Shown here: piece by piece, positions 26,470-35,277 of the stretch
Layout of the letters: the number at the start of each line of letters is the position of its first letter
How positions within the stretch are numbered: position 1 is the stretch's first letter
Source: Ewingella americana
Lineage (GTDB): Bacteria > Pseudomonadota > Gammaproteobacteria > Enterobacterales > Enterobacteriaceae
NCBI RefSeq assembly: GCF_006438725.1
Contig: NZ_RCZD01000005.1
Location: 169,588-233,587 of the forward strand
Direction of reading: 5' to 3'
Length of the DNA: 64,000 nucleotides
Made by a program: the position numbers and the translations under genes
Notes under the pieces: generated by a model
Told to the model about the DNA's origin: nothing
The model's database searches: none
What the model saw: only the letters and a program-made list of their open reading frames with translations

Positions 26470-26841
26470 GTGAAAGATTCATCCGTGAAATGTATGTGAA
26501 ATTAATAAAGGAATTCCTGAATCAGGGAGCCTATTCTTGAAGGACCATTTTCACGGAAAGGTTATTTGTAAGGGAAGGTTACGGTATAAGACGGAATAAA
26601 TGATGATTACCGTAGTTTAAGCTACGGGTGATTCTTTAAAGTCCCTGCTGCAGAAGGCTGTAGGCGAGTTTGGAGGATGTTTGCGATAAAAACAAAATGT
26701 TTTAAAATGTAAATATTGGTTTTATTTTCAGAATTTTCATATTGTTTATTAAGAGTTTGCTTACAAGCCCGGAATCTAATTTAAGCCATTACGTAATTTT
26801 AATAGGGCTACTTATTTGAATAGATGATTATTTTTACTTCA
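26470..26841. other. AT-rich spacer upstream of tssL
   Basis: About 370 bases of AT-rich sequence without a credible gene. It should hold the tssL promoter, but I cannot point to clear elements. The short hairpin-like stretch near 26608-26632 (ACCGTAG...CTACGGGT) could end transcription of the small gene on its right. Confidence 0.4.
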
Positions 26842-27021
26842 TCATGTTGCTGGTTTTAACTTATAGGTCAAGTCTGGTGGCACGTTTAGGGTATCGCTAT
26901 CTTCCATTTCCCTACTGTACAGGCCGCTATGACAACGGTGGCAGGTTCTCACTTCAACGTATTCGTAGTTGACCCAATTGCCGTCATCCGTAATAGCACG
27001 CTTAATTTTCTTAAATTGCAT
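26842..27021 (-). CDS. Short MQFKKI-type protein (59 aa)
   Basis: A complete 59-codon frame starting MQFKKIKRAITDDG, with a single CxxC (CHRC) at about 27-30, ending TGA at 26842. The first 40 residues parallel the 144-aa zinc-ribbon protein at 21931-22365, and about 40 bases upstream of both ATGs are alike (TTGGCCTGA with similar surroundings), so this is a duplicate. The second copy lacks the C-terminal zinc ribbon, either by truncation or by design. AAGGTACC just before the ATG could serve as ribosome site. Confidence 0.6.
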   Translation of the reverse strand: MQFKKIKRAITDDGNWVNYEYVEVRTCHRCHSGLYSREMEDSDTLNVPPDLTYKLKPAT

Positions 27022-27125
27022 AAAGGTACCTTAATACATTGGCCTGACGCCGTTGGGTGTTTACTGAAGGAAGAGTGTTACGCACGTGGCGTTATTGAAA
27101 GTTGCTGCTTGGTGGGAGTGATCGC

Positions 27126-27548
27126 TTAGCAGGGGGTATGAGGCCACATATTGTAAAATGCAAAGAACACGTATTCGTCGACTAGGTCGTACAGTTTTGG
27201 CATTTTCCTGAAATAGGTATCCAGTAATAACAGCCGCTGATGTTTCTGCTCAGGATACTGAAGCCGGTTCTCATGATTTAGCTGTACCTGCTGGGCCAAA
27301 CGTTCTGAGTCATTCGCAAGCAATCCGTAAAAGTAGGCGATAGCGAACTGTACCAGATGCCAGGGTTCCTCATAAAAGAGGGTTGTAAGGCTCTGCAGCT
27401 CGTCAGCTAACCCGTACCATTCCAGCCGTTGGCATTCGGCTATCAGTAATGAAAAGTAGATACGCTGACTTTGGTTGGCACTTTGCATACAGCCCGTGCT
27501 GTTAAGTGCATTGGGGTCTGCAGGTATGACCAGCTCAGACTGTTTCAC
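27126..27548 (-). CDS. Hypothetical protein, possibly N-terminally truncated
   Basis: 140 residues from a GTG at 27548; no strong ribosome site is seen. The helical content is high (LLIAECQRLEWYGLADELQSL, RLLLLDTYFRKMPKLYDLVDEYVFFAFYNMW). No family is recognised. The frame stays open for about 30 more codons upstream to a TAA near 27635, without ATG, so the gene may have lost its beginning. It lies between the short MQFKKI gene and the HNH nuclease gene, in a zone of type VI-related leftovers; an immunity-protein role would be guesswork. Confidence 0.5.
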   Translation of the reverse strand: MKQSELVIPADPNALNSTGCMQSANQSQRIYFSLLIAECQRLEWYGLADELQSLTTLFYEEPWHLVQFAIAYFYGLLANDSERLAQQVQLNHENRLQYPEQKHQRLLLLDTYFRKMPKLYDLVDEYVFFAFYNMWPHTPC

Positions 27549-27680
27549 TTCTCTGCGCTGAAGTAAGTCAGTCCCACCTTTTAAACGATCTAACTTCCCA
27601 AAAACTGCATCCAGCAGTTGTACGCTTTTTTCATCGCCTTATACTTCCAACTTATTGATTTAAGTAATAGGTATCGGTAG

Positions 27681-28514
27681 ATGATGGACGAAGAGATGTG
27701 CGTTGTTCTTGCAGAGAATGATGTTTCGAAGTGGGATGATGAAACCGGTGAGCGATATCATTTTCCTAAGATGTATAGAAAATGGCTAAGCCGGGGGATG
27801 CGTTTCGTCTATTATAAAGGGCGGCTCGATCCGAAGAATAAACAATTCTCTCTTCAGCGATTATCCGACTCGCCTCATTACTTTGGGATAGGACGCATAG
27901 GGGATATCGAGCCGGATGAAGCCGGTCATCTTTATGCCACCTTAACTGATTTCCAAAAGTTCGATCAGGCTGTCATAGCCAAAAGAGATGATGATTATTA
28001 TGAAGAAATTCCTGATAGTAAGAAATCGAATTATTGGCGCTCAAGTGTTCGTCCTATATCGGTAGACGTTTTCGCCGATATTTTAGTCGCTGCTGCGCTA
28101 ACCGAATCGCGTCATATAATCGGCGATATTAAAACCACAGACACTCTCATTGAAAATGAAGCCGATGAAGAGTCTCTGGTTTCCTATCAGGAAGGCAAAA
28201 AGACTTCCAAGTTTGTCACCGTCTACGAACGTAACCTTGTATTAAAAAAACAGGCAAAAGCATTTCATGGCACCACGTGTTTTGCCTGCGGCTTTAACTT
28301 TGGGGAGTTCTACGGTGAATACGCCAAAGACTTCATCCACATACATCATGTCGTTCCAGTATCGGAATTTGGCGAATCTAAAGCCGTTAATCCTAAGACT
28401 GATCTCGTTCCTGTATGTGCAAATTGTCATGGCGTCATTCACCGCAGAAAAGATCGGACACTCTCGATTGATGAGTTAAAAATCATGATTGCTGCTAGCA
28501 AGAAAACACCCTAG
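27681..28514 (+). CDS. HNH endonuclease
   Basis: 277 residues. The C-terminal 80 carry a full HNH nuclease with a structural zinc site: CFACGFNF, then IHIHHVVPVSEF with the catalytic His pair, LVPVCANCHGVIHR with the second Cys pair and final His. The N-terminal 190 residues (YFGIGRIGDI, WRSSVRPIS) form a separate domain that may recognise DNA, as in McrA-like restriction enzymes. Such proteins cut modified or foreign DNA. No partner methylase is adjacent. It faces the convergent DUF3916 gene with 8 bases between the stops. Confidence 0.88.
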   Translation: MMDEEMCVVLAENDVSKWDDETGERYHFPKMYRKWLSRGMRFVYYKGRLDPKNKQFSLQRLSDSPHYFGIGRIGDIEPDEAGHLYATLTDFQKFDQAVIAKRDDDYYEEIPDSKKSNYWRSSVRPISVDVFADILVAAALTESRHIIGDIKTTDTLIENEADEESLVSYQEGKKTSKFVTVYERNLVLKKQAKAFHGTTCFACGFNFGEFYGEYAKDFIHIHHVVPVSEFGESKAVNPKTDLVPVCANCHGVIHRRKDRTLSIDELKIMIAASKKTP

Positions 28515-28522
28515 CAGGGGTG

Positions 28523-29056
28523 TTATAGCTCGCCAAAATACCAACACTCACTGTAATAATTATTTTCTGGCTCTTTTTCATCGCGATAATCCGTGATAAT
28601 GCCGCGTTCAGTCATGCCGTCTGGTAGCGTTAATCCCCATTGCTGAGCAAGGCTGCGCCCTTGGATAATATCCGGGTGTTGAATATGTTTGTGGTGTGCC
28701 AGAGTGTGGCTATTAAAGTAGTCTTCATCCAGATAAAGACATATTTCACTGGTAAACATATCGGGCTGTATAATGGCGCAAGTTACGCGAATAAAATTAT
28801 CTGTCTGTGGTTTTGATTCAATCAGACGCTGGCAAGCATCAATCAAATATTGTGCACATTGGGCCTTTGTCTGGCGGGCGGCATGTTTTCCTTGAACCAT
28901 GTTTGCAAGGACGGGGATTTTCCAGTTCCAATATTTTTCATCTGGTGGGATATCTGTGAAATATTGGCTGCCAAAGTTTTTGCTCCATTCTGACAACCAT
29001 CGCAAGCGGCGAGGAACTCCTCGCGGCCGTTTGTTACTCATTGAAAGTCTTCGCAT
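28523..29056 (-). CDS. DUF3916 domain protein
   Basis: 177 residues, highly basic at the N-terminus (NKRPRGVPRRLRWLSEW), then KYWNWKIPVLANMVQGK and a C-terminal ICLYLDEDYFNSH...RSLAQQWGL...ITDYRDE...YYSECWYFGEL. This matches my memory of DUF3916, a small family of unknown function often found near polymorphic toxins. A start five codons in (29041) is equally likely. Genes of this kind next to a nuclease gene are sometimes immunity proteins, but the two genes are convergent, which argues against a simple toxin-immunity pair. Confidence 0.7.
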   Translation of the reverse strand: MRRLSMSNKRPRGVPRRLRWLSEWSKNFGSQYFTDIPPDEKYWNWKIPVLANMVQGKHAARQTKAQCAQYLIDACQRLIESKPQTDNFIRVTCAIIQPDMFTSEICLYLDEDYFNSHTLAHHKHIQHPDIIQGRSLAQQWGLTLPDGMTERGIITDYRDEKEPENNYYSECWYFGEL

Positions 29057-29181
29057 CGCTCGATCTCTCTATCGTTGATTGATATCCCTAAAGCTATTGA
29101 TCTTAGACTATTGGTTCAAGTAGATTTTATGGGTTCATTTTTGTAGAAATGTTGTACTACTTTTAGAGAAAAGGATCTTCC

Positions 29182-29898
29182 ATGACGCTTGACCATATCT
29201 GGGGCTTGAAAGCCCTCAGCAAACCTTATCACCAAGCCTGTATAGATTGGGCTGAGCAACTGCTGATTGCGGGGAATTCCTCGGAGAATGTCTTGATCCT
29301 AGCCAGTCTGGGTTTGGATAAAGTTCAAGAATTTTATGAGGTTGAAGGTTACTTCGAACGTGCAGTTCATGATTTAGGTGAAATTGAACCAGAATATTTT
29401 TCTGCGATCAAAAACTATGGGCTGTATATATGTCACCAAATGTTGGCAGGTGAGTTGGCGCTTGAAGAGAATATAGACCTTCTCGCTGAGGTCTATCCCT
29501 CGACCAACTACGATTACGGCATATTTACTATCTGGTCCGATCTTTGTGATGATCTCGATATGCTGGGAAGTGATGATCCCTATTACGGCAATACCCTTCT
29601 AACAAAAGCAAACAAACTTACGTATATCGAAAATCAACTTCGCCATTTTATTGTGCTTCTTAATAGCGATGTACCATCTAATTTTATGAGCCTTTATATC
29701 TGTCAGGGATGTAATAAATTGGTGAAGGCACGGTGGCAGCAGAGGACACGGATTAGTGGGTGTCAGAAACTGATGATCCAGCTAAAATTGCAAAAGCCAA
29801 AGTATGCGACGGAGTGCTTGTTTTGCGGGTCCACGAATGTTACCGGCCTGCATACCATTGAAGCGCGTGAAAAAGCGTTAACGATGCTAAATAATTAA
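29182..29898 (+). CDS. Hypothetical protein with C-terminal zinc ribbon
   Basis: 238 residues, start ATG at 29182 with AAAGGATC about 8 bases upstream. The first 160 residues are helical and acidic (VQEFYEVEGYFERAVHDLGEIEPEYF). The end has a zinc-ribbon arrangement, YICQGCNKL and later ATECLFCGST, about 45 residues apart. No family is recognised. DUF-type proteins with DUF2247-like helical domains occur as immunity proteins, but I cannot establish that here. A short GC stem (29899-29917) follows the stop and separates it from the convergent budB. Confidence 0.6.
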   Translation: MTLDHIWGLKALSKPYHQACIDWAEQLLIAGNSSENVLILASLGLDKVQEFYEVEGYFERAVHDLGEIEPEYFSAIKNYGLYICHQMLAGELALEENIDLLAEVYPSTNYDYGIFTIWSDLCDDLDMLGSDDPYYGNTLLTKANKLTYIENQLRHFIVLLNSDVPSNFMSLYICQGCNKLVKARWQQRTRISGCQKLMIQLKLQKPKYATECLFCGSTNVTGLHTIEAREKALTMLNN

Positions 29899-29944
29899 GG
29901 GCGCAATCCTCGCGCCCTCCCAACAATCTAATTATTCCCCAACC

Positions 29945-31621
29945 CTAAAACATCTCCCCCATATTCAACTGCCCCATCAATAACACGTTATCGCTGTAAT
30001 CGACCGGGACCGCGACCACTGCCGGGCCTTGTACGTCCATGGCGGCGCGCAGGGTGCTTTCGAGGGTCTCGGATGAGGTGACGGCGAAGCCTTTGGCACC
30101 GAAGGATTCGGCGTAGGCTTTGAAGTCTATCGGGCCGAATTTAACGCCGGAGGTGCGCTGGTATTTCTTCTGTTCCTGAATCGCCACCATGTTGTAGCAG
30201 TCATCCACCCAGATGATGTGCAGCAGGTTGACGCCCAGGCGTACCGCGGTTTCCAGCTCCATGCTGGACTGCATAAAGCCGCCGTCGCCGGAGACGGACA
30301 CCACTTTGCGGCCGGGTTCAACCAGCGCGGCGCCAATCGCCCACGGCAGTGCGACGCCCATGGTCTGTTGGCCGTTGGAGATCAGCACCTGACGCGCACG
30401 GAAGCTGTAAAGATAGCGGGCGATCCAGATGTGAAAACTCCCCATGTCCACGCACAGCGTCACGTCGCTGTTGACGATGTCCTGCATGGCGCGCACCAGG
30501 CGCAGCGGGTGAATAGCAAACTGGCTCAGACTGCGGCCTTTTTGCGCCAGCAGTTCGCGCTGCTGGCGGCGATCGTCGAGGATCGAAAGCGTCGCCGGGC
30601 TGAGATCAAAATATTGATGTACCTGTTCGGTCAGCAGGTCCAGCGTATCGGCGATGTCACCCACCAGTTCCACATCAGGCGAGTAATCGCTGTCGGTCTC
30701 GGCGGGTACCACGTCGATGTGCACCAGCTCGGCGTGGCCGTTGCTCCACTGCGCGGGTTCATACTCCACCGGGCTGTAACCGACGGTGATCACTAAGTCG
30801 GCATTGCGCAGCAGGCGGTCACCAGCCTGATTGTTGAACAGGCCGACGCGGCCCGCAAAGCGATGGAAGTGCGCCTGATCGATAACGCCTGCCGCCTGAT
30901 AAGTACTGGTCACTGGCAGATCGCTTTTGTTGAGTAACCGACGGATAGCTGCGGCGTTGCGTGGCTGGCTGGCCATCAGGCCGAGCAGCAGCACCGGATT
31001 TTTGGCTTTTCGCAGGCAGGCCGCAACCTGACGGATGGCGTCCTGTGGCGCGCTGCCGAGTGTTGGCGGCTGTGAGCTGAGTAAACGGCCCTGTGCCGGT
31101 TCGTTGATGATATCCATCGGCAGGCTGATGAATGACGCGCCGGGGCGGCCAAACTCAGCGGCGCGAAAACCGTTGGCCAGCACTTCAGACAGCGCAGACG
31201 ACGAGGTCACTTCGGCTGCAAACTTGGTGACCGGGCGGAACATCGCCACGGTGTCCATGGTCTGGTGCACCTGCTTAACGTGGTCGGCGCGTTTTACCGC
31301 ACCGCCGATGGCGACCAGCGGGTCACCTTCTGAGGTGGCAGTCGCCACGCCGGTGATCAGGTTAGAGCAACCGGGGCCTGAAGTGACCAGCGCCACGCCC
31401 GCTTTGCCGGTCAGGCGGCCCACCGCACCGGCCATAAAGGCGGCGTTCGCTTCGTGGCGTACCGGAATGGTGATGATGGACGAATCGACCAGTGAGTCGA
31501 ATACCCGGTCAATCTTCGCGCCGGGGATGCCAAAGACGTGTTTCACGCCCTGTTGTTCAAGCTGGGCGACGACCAGGTCCGCGCCACAGTTCCACGTATT
31601 TCTGCTGTCTGAATTTTTCAT
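29945..31621 (-). CDS. budB: Catabolic acetolactate synthase
   Basis: 558 residues, the normal length of AlsS/BudB. It is a thiamine-diphosphate enzyme joining two pyruvates to 2-acetolactate with CO2 release. The N-terminal part has the catalytic Glu region [18 protein letters not shown], the centre the dehydrogenase-like domain, and the C-terminal part the ThDP/Mg motif beginning [16 protein letters not shown] and ending YNMVAIQ. No regulatory subunit gene is present, as expected of the catabolic, FAD-independent type. AAGGAGTG lies about 6 bases before the ATG. It follows budA by 31 bases in one operon feeding the acetoin/butanediol pathway. Confidence 0.96.
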   Translation of the reverse strand: MKNSDSRNTWNCGADLVVAQLEQQGVKHVFGIPGAKIDRVFDSLVDSSIITIPVRHEANAAFMAGAVGRLTGKAGVALVTSGPGCSNLITGVATATSEGDPLVAIGGAVKRADHVKQVHQTMDTVAMFRPVTKFAAEVTSSSALSEVLANGFRAAEFGRPGASFISLPMDIINEPAQGRLLSSQPPTLGSAPQDAIRQVAACLRKAKNPVLLLGLMASQPRNAAAIRRLLNKSDLPVTSTYQAAGVIDQAHFHRFAGRVGLFNNQAGDRLLRNADLVITVGYSPVEYEPAQWSNGHAELVHIDVVPAETDSDYSPDVELVGDIADTLDLLTEQVHQYFDLSPATLSILDDRRQQRELLAQKGRSLSQFAIHPLRLVRAMQDIVNSDVTLCVDMGSFHIWIARYLYSFRARQVLISNGQQTMGVALPWAIGAALVEPGRKVVSVSGDGGFMQSSMELETAVRLGVNLLHIIWVDDCYNMVAIQEQKKYQRTSGVKFGPIDFKAYAESFGAKGFAVTSSETLESTLRAAMDVQGPAVVAVPVDYSDNVLLMGQLNMGEMF

Positions 31622-31652
31622 GGTTCACACTCCTTCGTTGGCTCAGTGGCGG

Positions 31653-32456
31653 TTAACTTTCAACAGAACGGATGGCGTCATCCAGGTTCTCGGGGCTGAG
31701 ATCAGCCTGTTTAAAGTCGCGGTCGGTCGGGAAATCAATCAGTAGTTTGTCAACGGTGCCGAAGGTCAGTACGCCGCTCTCCAACCGGTAGTCCAGCACG
31801 TGGCCGCCGCTGCTGCGCTCGCGGTTGATAAAGTGCTCGTGATACCCGGCGACGTTGATGCCCTGCATATATTCAGGGGTCAGAAAACCAATCAGCACGC
31901 CTTCGCAGTGTTCAATATGGAAGGTCGGCTGCGCTTCAATGGCTTCCAGCATCGGCTTATACGGGCGGTGCTGTTCCGGTACCGTGCGTGTCTGCACGCA
32001 ACTGAATACGCCGTCAATGCGCAGGGCGCAGAAGGTATTTTTGCTGGCTATCACGCCATCGATGATTTTATGAATGTCATCGCGGCTGTGCGGTTTATCG
32101 AGGTGATATTCATTAGTTGGGTTAAAGAATGTCATCACGGCAAACGGGGTTCTTTGTTCGGGCCGGGCGCGGCGTGCAGTACCATCGCCACGCAGCTGGA
32201 AGATGTTGCTGTTGAAAGCGATCAGTTCACCGTCGAGATGGTTGAACGTACCGAGGCCAAAGTCGCCGTGTTCGAGCAGGTCGGCCATGGTGGTGTTGCC
32301 CTCGTACACGCCGCTCAGCAGGGCGCTCATCATCGATGACTGGTAAATGATGCGTTCAGGATGATCGTTTTGAAGCTGCATTGCGCTGCGGGTGATATCG
32401 GCCACACAGGAGCAGTCGCTGTGGGCGTCATGGCGGTGAAGGTTGTGGAAAGTCAT
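31653..32456 (-). CDS. budA: Alpha-acetolactate decarboxylase
   Basis: 267 residues, close to the usual 260. It converts acetolactate to acetoin. The zinc ligands can be seen in FHIEHCEGVLIGF and the conserved GINVAGYHEHFINRERSSGGHVLDY, with the Glu and Arg of the active site. It is the first gene of the budA-budB operon. A butanediol dehydrogenase gene (budC) is not present here. The 104-base gap to the divergent budR should hold the shared control region. Confidence 0.95.
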   Translation of the reverse strand: MTFHNLHRHDAHSDCSCVADITRSAMQLQNDHPERIIYQSSMMSALLSGVYEGNTTMADLLEHGDFGLGTFNHLDGELIAFNSNIFQLRGDGTARRARPEQRTPFAVMTFFNPTNEYHLDKPHSRDDIHKIIDGVIASKNTFCALRIDGVFSCVQTRTVPEQHRPYKPMLEAIEAQPTFHIEHCEGVLIGFLTPEYMQGINVAGYHEHFINRERSSGGHVLDYRLESGVLTFGTVDKLLIDFPTDRDFKQADLSPENLDDAIRSVES

Positions 32457-32560
32457 GTTGTCGCTCCGTGAGAAAATGGTTAGCGTTGTTAACTAAAGGT
32501 TGACTCTATTTAGCAGGGAGTTCCAATATGACGGGGTGTTCACTTTGAGACGTTTTTGAT

Positions 32561-33433
32561 ATGGAACTTCGTCATCTGCGTTATTTTGTGGCGGTGGCCG
32601 CCGCCGGGAACTTCACCCGCGCCGCCGAACAACTGGGTATCTCTCAACCTCCGCTAAGCCAGCAAATACAGCGGCTGGAGCATGAAATCGGCGCACCGCT
32701 GTTGCGGCGTTTAACGCGCAGTATTGAACTGACCGAGGCGGGAAAAACGCTGTACGACGACGCAGTGCATATCCTGAAACTGACTGACGCCGCGCTGGAA
32801 CGTGCCCGCAGCGTGGCGCGGGGTGTGAGTGGAACGTTGCGCATTGGGTTTGCCAGTTCGACCGCTTTTAATCCGCAGGTATTTGCGCTGCTGCACCGCT
32901 TTCGGGACAGCTATCCGGGCATGGAGTTATTACCGCAGGAGAAGGAAATGTCGGCGCTGATGACCGCGCTGGCGGATGGGGCTATTGACGTGGCGTTTAT
33001 CCGTCTGCCGTGTGAACGCAGTAAGGATTTTGCCTGCCGGGTGATTGATTTTGAGCAGATGGTGGTGGCGCTGCCGAGTACGCATCCGCTGGCACAGAAG
33101 GACGATATCGCGCTGGGCGATCTGAAAGAGGAAACGCTGATCACTTTCCCGAGAGACGTGGCCCCCAGTCTGTATGACTCAGTGATCGCGGCCTGTAATG
33201 ACGCCGGTTTTACGCCGAAGCTCGGTCAGCAATCGCCGCAGGTGACGTCGGCCATCAGCATGGTGGCGACCGGTTTTGGTTACGCGGTGGTGCCTGCGTC
33301 ATTGGGGAAAATCGATGATGAAAATGTCACCTGCCTGCCGCTCGCCGGCCCGCCGCTCACCACCCAGGTCGCGCTGGCGTGGCGGCGCAATGACAACGGC
33401 AAAGCGGCGATGCATCTGTTGAAGTTGTTGTAA
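32561..33433 (+). CDS. budR: LysR-type activator of the acetoin operon
   Basis: 290 residues. The N-terminal winged HTH is typical of LysR regulators (ELRHLRYFVAVAAAGNFTRAAEQLGISQPPLSQ in pieces), and the effector domain contains GTLRIGFASSTAF. It is divergent from budA-budB, the normal setting of BudR/AlsR, which switches the operon on in response to acetate and low pH. The role follows from the arrangement; the ligand is inferred from the family. It ends 14 bases before the convergent yfiB. Confidence 0.88.
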   Translation: MELRHLRYFVAVAAAGNFTRAAEQLGISQPPLSQQIQRLEHEIGAPLLRRLTRSIELTEAGKTLYDDAVHILKLTDAALERARSVARGVSGTLRIGFASSTAFNPQVFALLHRFRDSYPGMELLPQEKEMSALMTALADGAIDVAFIRLPCERSKDFACRVIDFEQMVVALPSTHPLAQKDDIALGDLKEETLITFPRDVAPSLYDSVIAACNDAGFTPKLGQQSPQVTSAISMVATGFGYAVVPASLGKIDDENVTCLPLAGPPLTTQVALAWRRNDNGKAAMHLLKLL

Positions 33434-33447
33434 AAGCCCTGGCTGAA

Positions 33448-33945
33448 TTACACCACAATAATCACGGTTACGCGGCGGTTCTCGGCGCGGCCAACCTGCG
33501 TTTTGTTGCTGGCGACCGGGTTACGTTTACCCATACCTCGGGTATGAATATTGGCGCGCGGCATACCGGCGTTGGAAAATGCCGTGGCGACGGTATTGGC
33601 GCGGCGCAGGGATAAATCCTCGTTGTACTTGTCGTCGCCATAATCATCGGTATATCCGTCGAGATTAACCTTCACCAGCCCGACGCGGATCAGCTCGCGG
33701 GACAGCGTTTCCAGCGTTTTCTGGCTCTGTGGCGATAACGTATCCTGATTGTTACCAAACAACACTTTGGCATTCAGCCCCAGCTCCCAGCCTTCGCTGG
33801 TCAGGCTAAAACCCTGCTGTTTTAATACCGCGATTTGTTCAGCGGTTAAGCCCTGCGGTTTTGACTGGCAGGCGGACAGCATCAACAGACAAAAAAGCAG
33901 TAAAAACGGGGTGAACAACGTCTTAACATAATCGTTTATTTTCAA
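33448..33945 (-). CDS. yfiB: YfiB-like OmpA-domain lipoprotein
   Basis: 165 residues. The signal peptide ends LLMLSACQ with the lipidated Cys at about 26. The C-terminal OmpA-like domain has VNLDGYTDDYGDDKYNEDLSLRRA and RGMGKRNPVASNKT...AENRRV, the peptidoglycan-binding residues. In the YfiBNR system YfiB sits in the outer membrane and relieves YfiN by sequestering YfiR. It is the third gene of the yfiR-yfiN-yfiB operon, 24 bases after yfiN. The gene order matches the Pseudomonas and enterobacterial systems. Confidence 0.88.
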   Translation of the reverse strand: MKINDYVKTLFTPFLLLFCLLMLSACQSKPQGLTAEQIAVLKQQGFSLTSEGWELGLNAKVLFGNNQDTLSPQSQKTLETLSRELIRVGLVKVNLDGYTDDYGDDKYNEDLSLRRANTVATAFSNAGMPRANIHTRGMGKRNPVASNKTQVGRAENRRVTVIIVV

Positions 33946-33969
33946 AGTATCAGCCTCTTTGCATGATGT

Positions 33970-35274
33970 TCAGTGGGGGTCCGCTACGGCGGTTAACGGC
34001 GCGTGATCGGCGAGATGCCAGCAGCTGCCAGTGAATTTTTTCGAGCGGTACATGGCTTCATCGGCACGTTCCAGCAGTTCTTTAGGATTCGCCGCCTGGG
34101 CAGGGGTCAGTGCAATGCCGATGCTCAGTGAAACCAGCAGTGTTTTGCCATCGCGCAAGGTGAGCGGTTCCTGCATCCCTTTGACGATGTTTTGCGCCAC
34201 GCTAATGGCTTTCTCTTCTACGCTGCTCTCCGGCAAGGCCGCGTCTTGCAACTGCAATAGCACCGCAAATTCATCGCCCCCGAGCCGGGCCAGCAGGGCA
34301 TTTTCCTGCAAATGCATTCCCAGACGTACACCGATGTCAATGAGCACTTTATCTCCTGCCGCATGGCCAAGGCTGTCGTTGATCTCTTTGAAGTTATCGA
34401 CGTCAATAAACAGCAACGCCAGAGAAGTCTGCGGGCGCAGCGGGTTGTAACACTGATTAAGCGTATCGATGAAAAATGCGCGGTTACGCAAGCCGGTCAG
34501 GCTGTCGTGCTGCGCCTTGTGCGCCAGGGAGTCATTCTCAATTTTCAGGTGATTTTGCCAGGTCTCCATCTCAGTCAGCAGACTGTTGAAGTCACAACTC
34601 AGGGTATGCAACTCGGCAATCGGCGCGGAAGGTGCCCGCAGATTAAAGGTGCGGTTGGCGCTTACGGCGTGGGTCACGTCCGTGATGTTTTGCAGTGAGC
34701 CGACAATCCGCTTCACCATGCGCCGTGAGAGTGTGAACGCCACCACCGCCGTCAGCAGCAGGCTGGCCAGCAGGCCGATAATCACTTTCAGCAGGAAACC
34801 AATCAGGCTGGCACCGTCACCCGCCAGCCACACCGTGCCGATCTGCTGGTTAGCATGCAGGATCGGCAGCGTGATTGGCATTGGAAAGGCCAGATGACCG
34901 ACTAATTGCCCGAGTTTGTCCCAGGTTCCGGTTTGCGGGCGCTGCCACTCGGCCAGCACTTTGCCGTCGACAGTAAGAATTTTGGCCTGGTAAAAGTCTT
35001 CGTTGGTGGCGATAAGTTCGAGAGTGTCGCGCGCTGCCGGTTTGTCATTGAACACCACCGCAGCTTCGCTGGTGTAACCGATGGCGCGCGCGGTGAGGTG
35101 CAGATTGAAGTTAGCCTGCGAGCGCAGAGCGATCAGCGCCAGTACGGTCAGCAGAAAGCCGGCCAGACCCATCCCGAGCAGGACCACCATCATATGAATG
35201 CGGTTCAGCTCCCGGCTGAGCGACGGGCGGGTGCCGGGATTATCATCGGCAGAAATAGAGGGGCGTTGATCCAT
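33970..35274 (-). CDS. yfiN: Membrane diguanylate cyclase YfiN/DgcN
   Basis: 434 residues. A first transmembrane helix lies at about 28-50, a periplasmic CHASE8-type domain up to 150, a second helix at about 157-183, then HAMP and a GGDEF domain with the intact motif GGDEF at 332-336. The RxxD inhibitory site five residues before it is absent (QENA), so product feedback through that site is unlikely. It makes c-di-GMP and is held off by periplasmic YfiR. It lies between yfiR (3 bases upstream) and yfiB. Confidence 0.93.
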   Translation of the reverse strand: MDQRPSISADDNPGTRPSLSRELNRIHMMVVLLGMGLAGFLLTVLALIALRSQANFNLHLTARAIGYTSEAAVVFNDKPAARDTLELIATNEDFYQAKILTVDGKVLAEWQRPQTGTWDKLGQLVGHLAFPMPITLPILHANQQIGTVWLAGDGASLIGFLLKVIIGLLASLLLTAVVAFTLSRRMVKRIVGSLQNITDVTHAVSANRTFNLRAPSAPIAELHTLSCDFNSLLTEMETWQNHLKIENDSLAHKAQHDSLTGLRNRAFFIDTLNQCYNPLRPQTSLALLFIDVDNFKEINDSLGHAAGDKVLIDIGVRLGMHLQENALLARLGGDEFAVLLQLQDAALPESSVEEKAISVAQNIVKGMQEPLTLRDGKTLLVSLSIGIALTPAQAANPKELLERADEAMYRSKKFTGSCWHLADHAPLTAVADPH

Positions 35275-35277
35275 GAT

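Noticed and set aside
31035-31745. Long plus-strand open frame of 236 codons
   Set aside because: Lies antisense to budB and budA; composition is the mirror of the real genes and there is no ribosome site or family likeness.
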